Assembly (NCBI GenBank): GCA_903933915.1
Contig: CAIZLW010000190.1
Span: forward strand, 1 to 47,071
Direction: 5' to 3'
Source: an uncultured beta proteobacterium
Lineage (GTDB): Bacteria; Pseudomonadota; Gammaproteobacteria; Burkholderiales; SG8-41
DNA length: 47,071 nt
Below, piece after piece: positions 44,369 to 47,071 of this stretch. Position 1 is the first letter of the stretch; every line of letters begins with the position of its first letter. Position numbers and translations under genes: made by a program. A model generated the notes under the pieces. The model did no database searches. It was not told the origin of the DNA and worked only from the letters and a program-made list of their open reading frames with translations.

Positions 44369-45520
44369 ATGACGACCGATTCAACGGCGAGTCCGGGCAT
44401 AGCGCTGCCAAACAGGCTTTTCGAGGGCAAGGCGACCCTCGGCGAGAGGCTTCAGGGCCTGCACAGACAGTTGATCGATACGGTTTCGTGCGTTGATCGC
44501 ATTGCCTGCGCAATTTACGATCAGCCCGAAGATCTGTTGAAGACCTTCATTAACAGCACCCGATCCGGCGAGCCCATTACCGCTTACCAGTTCAAGCTGT
44601 CTGACAGCGTTTCGCTGAGCCATCTCGCCAAAAGCGGGGAGTTTCGTGTGATCGCCGATATCCCCGCTTCGCTGGCGCCCAATACGGCTCATTCGGCCTG
44701 GGTGATCAAGCAGGGTTATCAATCCTCATTTACCGTGCCCATGTACGACAACGGTGCATTCATGGGTTTCATCTTTTTCGATTCGTTGCAGCAGGACGCG
44801 TTTACGTCGACAGTGCAGCGTGACCTCGGTCTTTATTGCACGCTGATCAACATGGCGATTTCCAACGAACTGGCGTCTGTGCGCGCGGTCGTTGCATCGG
44901 CTCATGTCGCGCGTGATTTCACCGACCTTCGCGATTTTGAAACCGGCGCCCACCTCGAGCGTATGGCACGCTACTCCAGGGTGATCGGCCGCGCGATCGC
45001 GCCGGTTTACGGATTAAGCGATGAATTTGTTGAACACTTGTATCTCTATGCGCCGCTGCACGACATCGGCAAGATCGGCATCCCCGACAAGGTTCTGCTG
45101 AAACCCGGCAAGCTTGATCCGGAAGAACGCAAGCTCATGGAAACGCATGTGGAGAAGGGGCGTGAGGTTCTGAAGAAGATCCTCGGTGATTTCGGTATAG
45201 ACCATCTTCCTGATTCCCTGGTCATGATGAATATTGTCGGCTGCCATCACGAATTCATGGACGGCAGCGGTTACCCGGCCGGCCTGAAGGGAGACGCCGT
45301 CCCCGTTGAGGCGCGCATTGTCACGGTGGCGGATATTTTCGATGCCCTGACCAGCAAGCGTCCGTATAAAGCGGCATGGACTGTCGAAGAGGCCCTTACC
45401 GAACTGGATCGCATGACGGCTGCCGGCAAGCTGGATGGCAATTGTGTCGCTGCAATCAAGCTTCATGCCGCGGAGATGGGGGAAATCGGAAGGCGTTATC
45501 AGGACATTCATCAGGAGTAA
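44369..45520 (+). CDS. HD-GYP phosphodiesterase with GAF domain
   Basis: Predicted cyclic di-GMP hydrolase. 383 aa: GAF-like sensor (about 35-170), then HD-GYP domain with HDIGKIGIPD (HD at 231-232), HHEFMDGSGYPAG (GYP at 301-303) and DIFDALTS. The catalytic metal ligands look intact. GGAAGGA precedes the ATG by about 4 nt. It is host DNA just outside attR, probably the original neighbour of tRNA-Lys, and may balance the GGDEF protein at 19 kb. Confidence 0.92.
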   Translation: MTTDSTASPGIALPNRLFEGKATLGERLQGLHRQLIDTVSCVDRIACAIYDQPEDLLKTFINSTRSGEPITAYQFKLSDSVSLSHLAKSGEFRVIADIPASLAPNTAHSAWVIKQGYQSSFTVPMYDNGAFMGFIFFDSLQQDAFTSTVQRDLGLYCTLINMAISNELASVRAVVASAHVARDFTDLRDFETGAHLERMARYSRVIGRAIAPVYGLSDEFVEHLYLYAPLHDIGKIGIPDKVLLKPGKLDPEERKLMETHVEKGREVLKKILGDFGIDHLPDSLVMMNIVGCHHEFMDGSGYPAGLKGDAVPVEARIVTVADIFDALTSKRPYKAAWTVEEALTELDRMTAAGKLDGNCVAAIKLHAAEMGEIGRRYQDIHQE

Positions 45521-45728
45521 TTTTTCACCAGAGCACTTTCTTTTCAATTAAAAAATTGGTTGAGATGACTTCTGAACGACCGGCCAGGCGCTTGTCGAGC
45601 CCGCGGCCACCCCGCTCAGTCTGCGGGAACGGTGCCAGCCGGCTCGTTGTTTTGCAGCCCGCACAAATTTTCGTGTTAATTTGCGCCGGCGCGATTTGCG
45701 CCCTTAATCTTTTGCAGGAACTCCAGTC
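45521..45728. other. Non-coding spacer before the TrmO-like gene
   Basis: 208 bp with a GC-rich middle and AT-rich ends. AATTAAAAAATT near 45547-45558 is a short AT palindrome. No convincing terminator or RNA structure was seen; a promoter for the next gene is presumed. Confidence 0.3.
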
Positions 45729-46184
45729 ATGGCCCAATTTGAACCCATAGGTACCGTGCGCAGCGACCGTACGGAAATGTCCGCCGGCCACTGGGCGAAT
45801 GTCGAGTCGCGGATTGAAATCGATCCGCTGTACGTCAAGGGGCTTGCGGGTCTGAGTGAGTTTTCGCATGTCGTGGTGATTTTTCATCTGCACAAAATTC
45901 CGCCGTTCGATCCGGCGAAGCAGATTGCGCGCAACCCGCGCGGCATGGAAAATCTCGATCCGGTGGGCGTGTTTGCGCAGCGCACCAAGTTCAGGCCGAA
46001 CCCTATCGGCGTGACTGCTGTTGAGTTGCTGGCGGTTGATGAGAAGGGTGTCATGGTACGCGGGCTCGATGCACTCGACGGAACACCGGTACTCGATATC
46101 AAACCCTATATTCCAGCCTTTGAGCGCAAGGACAATGTGCGTTTGCCGGGGTGGGTGGACAAGATGATGGACGGCTATTTCTGA
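45729..46184 (+). CDS. TrmO-like tRNA-t6A37 methyltransferase (UPF0066/TsaA)
   Basis: 151-aa SAM-binding beta-barrel protein. In E. coli TrmO methylates N6-threonylcarbamoyladenosine at position 37 of some tRNAs. Visible family motifs are FEPIGTVRSD, FSHVVVIFHLHK, FAQRTKFRPNPIGVTAVELL and ALDGTPVLDIKPYIP. It lacks the extra C-terminal domain of the E. coli enzyme, as in many shorter family members, so exact specificity is not certain. AGGAA is upstream. Confidence 0.85.
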   Translation: MAQFEPIGTVRSDRTEMSAGHWANVESRIEIDPLYVKGLAGLSEFSHVVVIFHLHKIPPFDPAKQIARNPRGMENLDPVGVFAQRTKFRPNPIGVTAVELLAVDEKGVMVRGLDALDGTPVLDIKPYIPAFERKDNVRLPGWVDKMMDGYF

Positions 46185-46353
46185 AGCGGGCTTTCCACCA
46201 CGGGCGGTGACCTTCCTGCTGCCGGTTTCCGTAAGTTTGCTGCAAGGTGCCGTAAGCCTGCAGCAAGCTGCAGACCCCAGCATGGGCCTTGTGCCACGCC
46301 GGCCTTACCTCATGCGGCGCGGTTTGTTCCCCACTGTTGAGCAGGAGTTCGCA

Positions 46354-46563
46354 ATGAAGAGCAAAATTTTCTCCGCAGTCTCGGTGTTTGTGATGTCGTT
46401 GCCGGTTTTTGCCGATGAGGCGGTTGTCGCCGCGGTTCCCCGGGGCGATACTGACCCGACGGCACTGATCGTTTCTGCCGTGCTGTTTTTTGCGATGATT
46501 GCCGCTTTTGTGGCCTATGTATTCCGCAAGGGAAATTCAGGCAAAGAGGTCGGAACGGAGTAA
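46354..46563 (+). CDS. Small exported single-span membrane protein
   Basis: 69 aa from ATG 46354, which has CAGGAG 7 nt upstream. A signal peptide ends VFA (about residue 19), a short extracytoplasmic part follows, then a membrane helix at about 36-58 and a basic tail (RKGNSGKEVGTE). The frame stays open upstream to 46207, but that extension has no export features. Not recognised. A strong terminator follows. Confidence 0.65.
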   Translation: MKSKIFSAVSVFVMSLPVFADEAVVAAVPRGDTDPTALIVSAVLFFAMIAAFVAYVFRKGNSGKEVGTE

Positions 46564-46591
46564 GTAATCAATTTACTGCCGGTTGCCCGTG

Positions 46592-46625
46592 AAAAAAAGC
46601 GCTCCATGGAGCGCTTTTTTATTTT
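46592..46625. terminator. Strong bidirectional-looking terminator
   Basis: A run of seven A, then AGCGCTCC-ATGG-type palindrome (GCGCTCCATGGAGCGC, 46599-46614) and six T plus ATTTT. Perfect symmetry allows action on both strands; it ends the small membrane protein transcript. Confidence 0.9.
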
Positions 46626-46699
46626 CTGCTTTGGGCCGAATTGCCGGCTTCCCACGGGGCGGATAAGATGCGCCACAACCACGCCGGAGCATGCGTCCC

Positions 46700-46936
46700 A
46701 TGATCAAGCTTTCACCCCGCCTGTCGCGAATCAAATTGTCTCCCAGCACGCTGGCGGCGCAGAAGGTGCGCGACCTGCGTGCAGCCGGTCGCGACATCGT
46801 TGGTTTGACCATCGGTGAGCCGGACTTCAATACGCCGGAGCATGTCAAACGTGCGGTGGTTGCGGCGATGAACCGTAACGAAACCAAGTATCCGCCGATT
46901 TTCGGCATCCCGCAGTTGCGTGAAGCGGTGCGGTAA
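46700..46936 (+). pseudogene. Class I/II aminotransferase (aspartate aminotransferase-like), truncated by an IS
   Basis: 78 codons from ATG 46700 (GGAG 10 nt upstream): MIKLSPRLSRIKLSPSTLAA, then VGLTIGEPDFNTPEHVKRA and KYPPIFGIPQLREAVR. This is the N-terminus of an AspC-type PLP enzyme of roughly 400 aa. The frame ends in a TAA formed at the junction with an IS3-family element. The remainder, including the PLP lysine, would have to lie beyond the window, so this copy is broken. Confidence 0.85.
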
Positions 46937-47071
46937 TCCCCCCATTTTTAGCATCAGTCAGAAGTGGAGTTAAGCAGCGAGCTTCAATTTCTGCATGGGC
47001 GTGATGCCGCCCAAGGCCATATTCGGCCGTTCGTGATTGTATGTCCATAGCCAGCGAGTGGCCGATTCCTG
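46929..47071 (-). mobile_element. IS3-family insertion sequence, end fragment
   Basis: The window closes inside an insertion sequence whose transposase is read on the minus strand. The IS tip is near 46929-46937, where aminotransferase homology stops and TGCGGTAATCCCCCC begins; the exact tip cannot be fixed without the other end. Confidence 0.85.
46970..47071 (-). CDS. IS3-family transposase (OrfB), C-terminal end, partial
   Basis: The last 33 codons are visible: QESATRWLWTYNHERPNMAL followed by GGITPMQKLKLAA and TAA. YNxERPNxALGGxTP is the hallmark end of the DDE integrase-core OrfB of IS3-family elements. The 5' part, including the catalytic DDE residues, is outside the window. Confidence 0.9.
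   Translation of the reverse strand, partial: QESATRWLWTYNHERPNMALGGITPMQKLKLAA

Overview
The window is chromosomal DNA of a GC-rich betaproteobacterium. This rests on gene order (ftsY-ftsE-ftsX; rsmD-coaD-ferredoxin; lolB-ispE-tRNA-Gln-prs-rplY-pth-ychF; ruvC-ruvA-ruvB ahead of ybgC-tolQRAB-pal-cpoB-queE-queC-tRNA-Lys), on the prs N-terminus and on the overall codon style. Order and genus cannot be fixed from sequence alone.

Layout. 1-2.5 kb: ftsYEX on the minus strand. 2.6-6.7 kb: two exported M16 peptidase-like proteins, rsmD, coaD and a YfhL-type ferredoxin. 6.7-11.6 kb, minus strand: mutM, then a Gld-like ABC-2 export module (ATPase, permease, GldG-like protein, DUF4340-like protein). 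11.8-18.8 kb: TPR lipoprotein, lolB, ispE, tRNA-Gln, prs, rplY, pth and ychF. 19-23.6 kb: a PAS-GGDEF diguanylate cyclase, four small exported or lipoprotein genes of unknown role, and a divergent ankyrin-repeat lipoprotein. 23.6-26 kb: an EamA transporter and a HerA-like DUF853 ATPase. 26.1-30.2 kb: yebC and ruvCAB, with a GT1-like glycosyltransferase gene wedged between ruvC and ruvA. 30.2-38.9 kb: a radical SAM protein, the complete Tol-Pal cluster, queE, queC and a YeeE/YedE sulfur transporter, ending at tRNA-Lys.

The tRNA-Lys gene is occupied by a small integrative element (about 39,020-44,178) bounded by a 46-bp perfect direct repeat of the tRNA 3' end. It encodes a tyrosine integrase, a small helix-turn-helix protein, a RstA/Rep_trans-like replication initiator, an unrecognised 258-aa protein and, divergently, two FlgO-like lipoproteins. 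The 304-bp divergent spacer contains several inverted repeats and may hold the replication origin. The element is visibly more AT-rich than the flanks. No phage structural or conjugation genes are present.

Beyond the element come a GAF/HD-GYP phosphodiesterase, a TrmO-like tRNA methyltransferase, a tiny membrane protein with a strong terminator, and the first 78 codons of a class I aminotransferase cut by an IS3-family element whose transposase 3' end closes the window.

How it fits together: most genes are housekeeping (division and SRP targeting, CoA, isoprenoid, PRPP and queuosine synthesis, translation quality control, recombination, envelope integrity). The accessory interest lies in the tRNA-Lys element, the exported-protein cluster at 20-23.6 kb, and the two unusual genes beside ruv.
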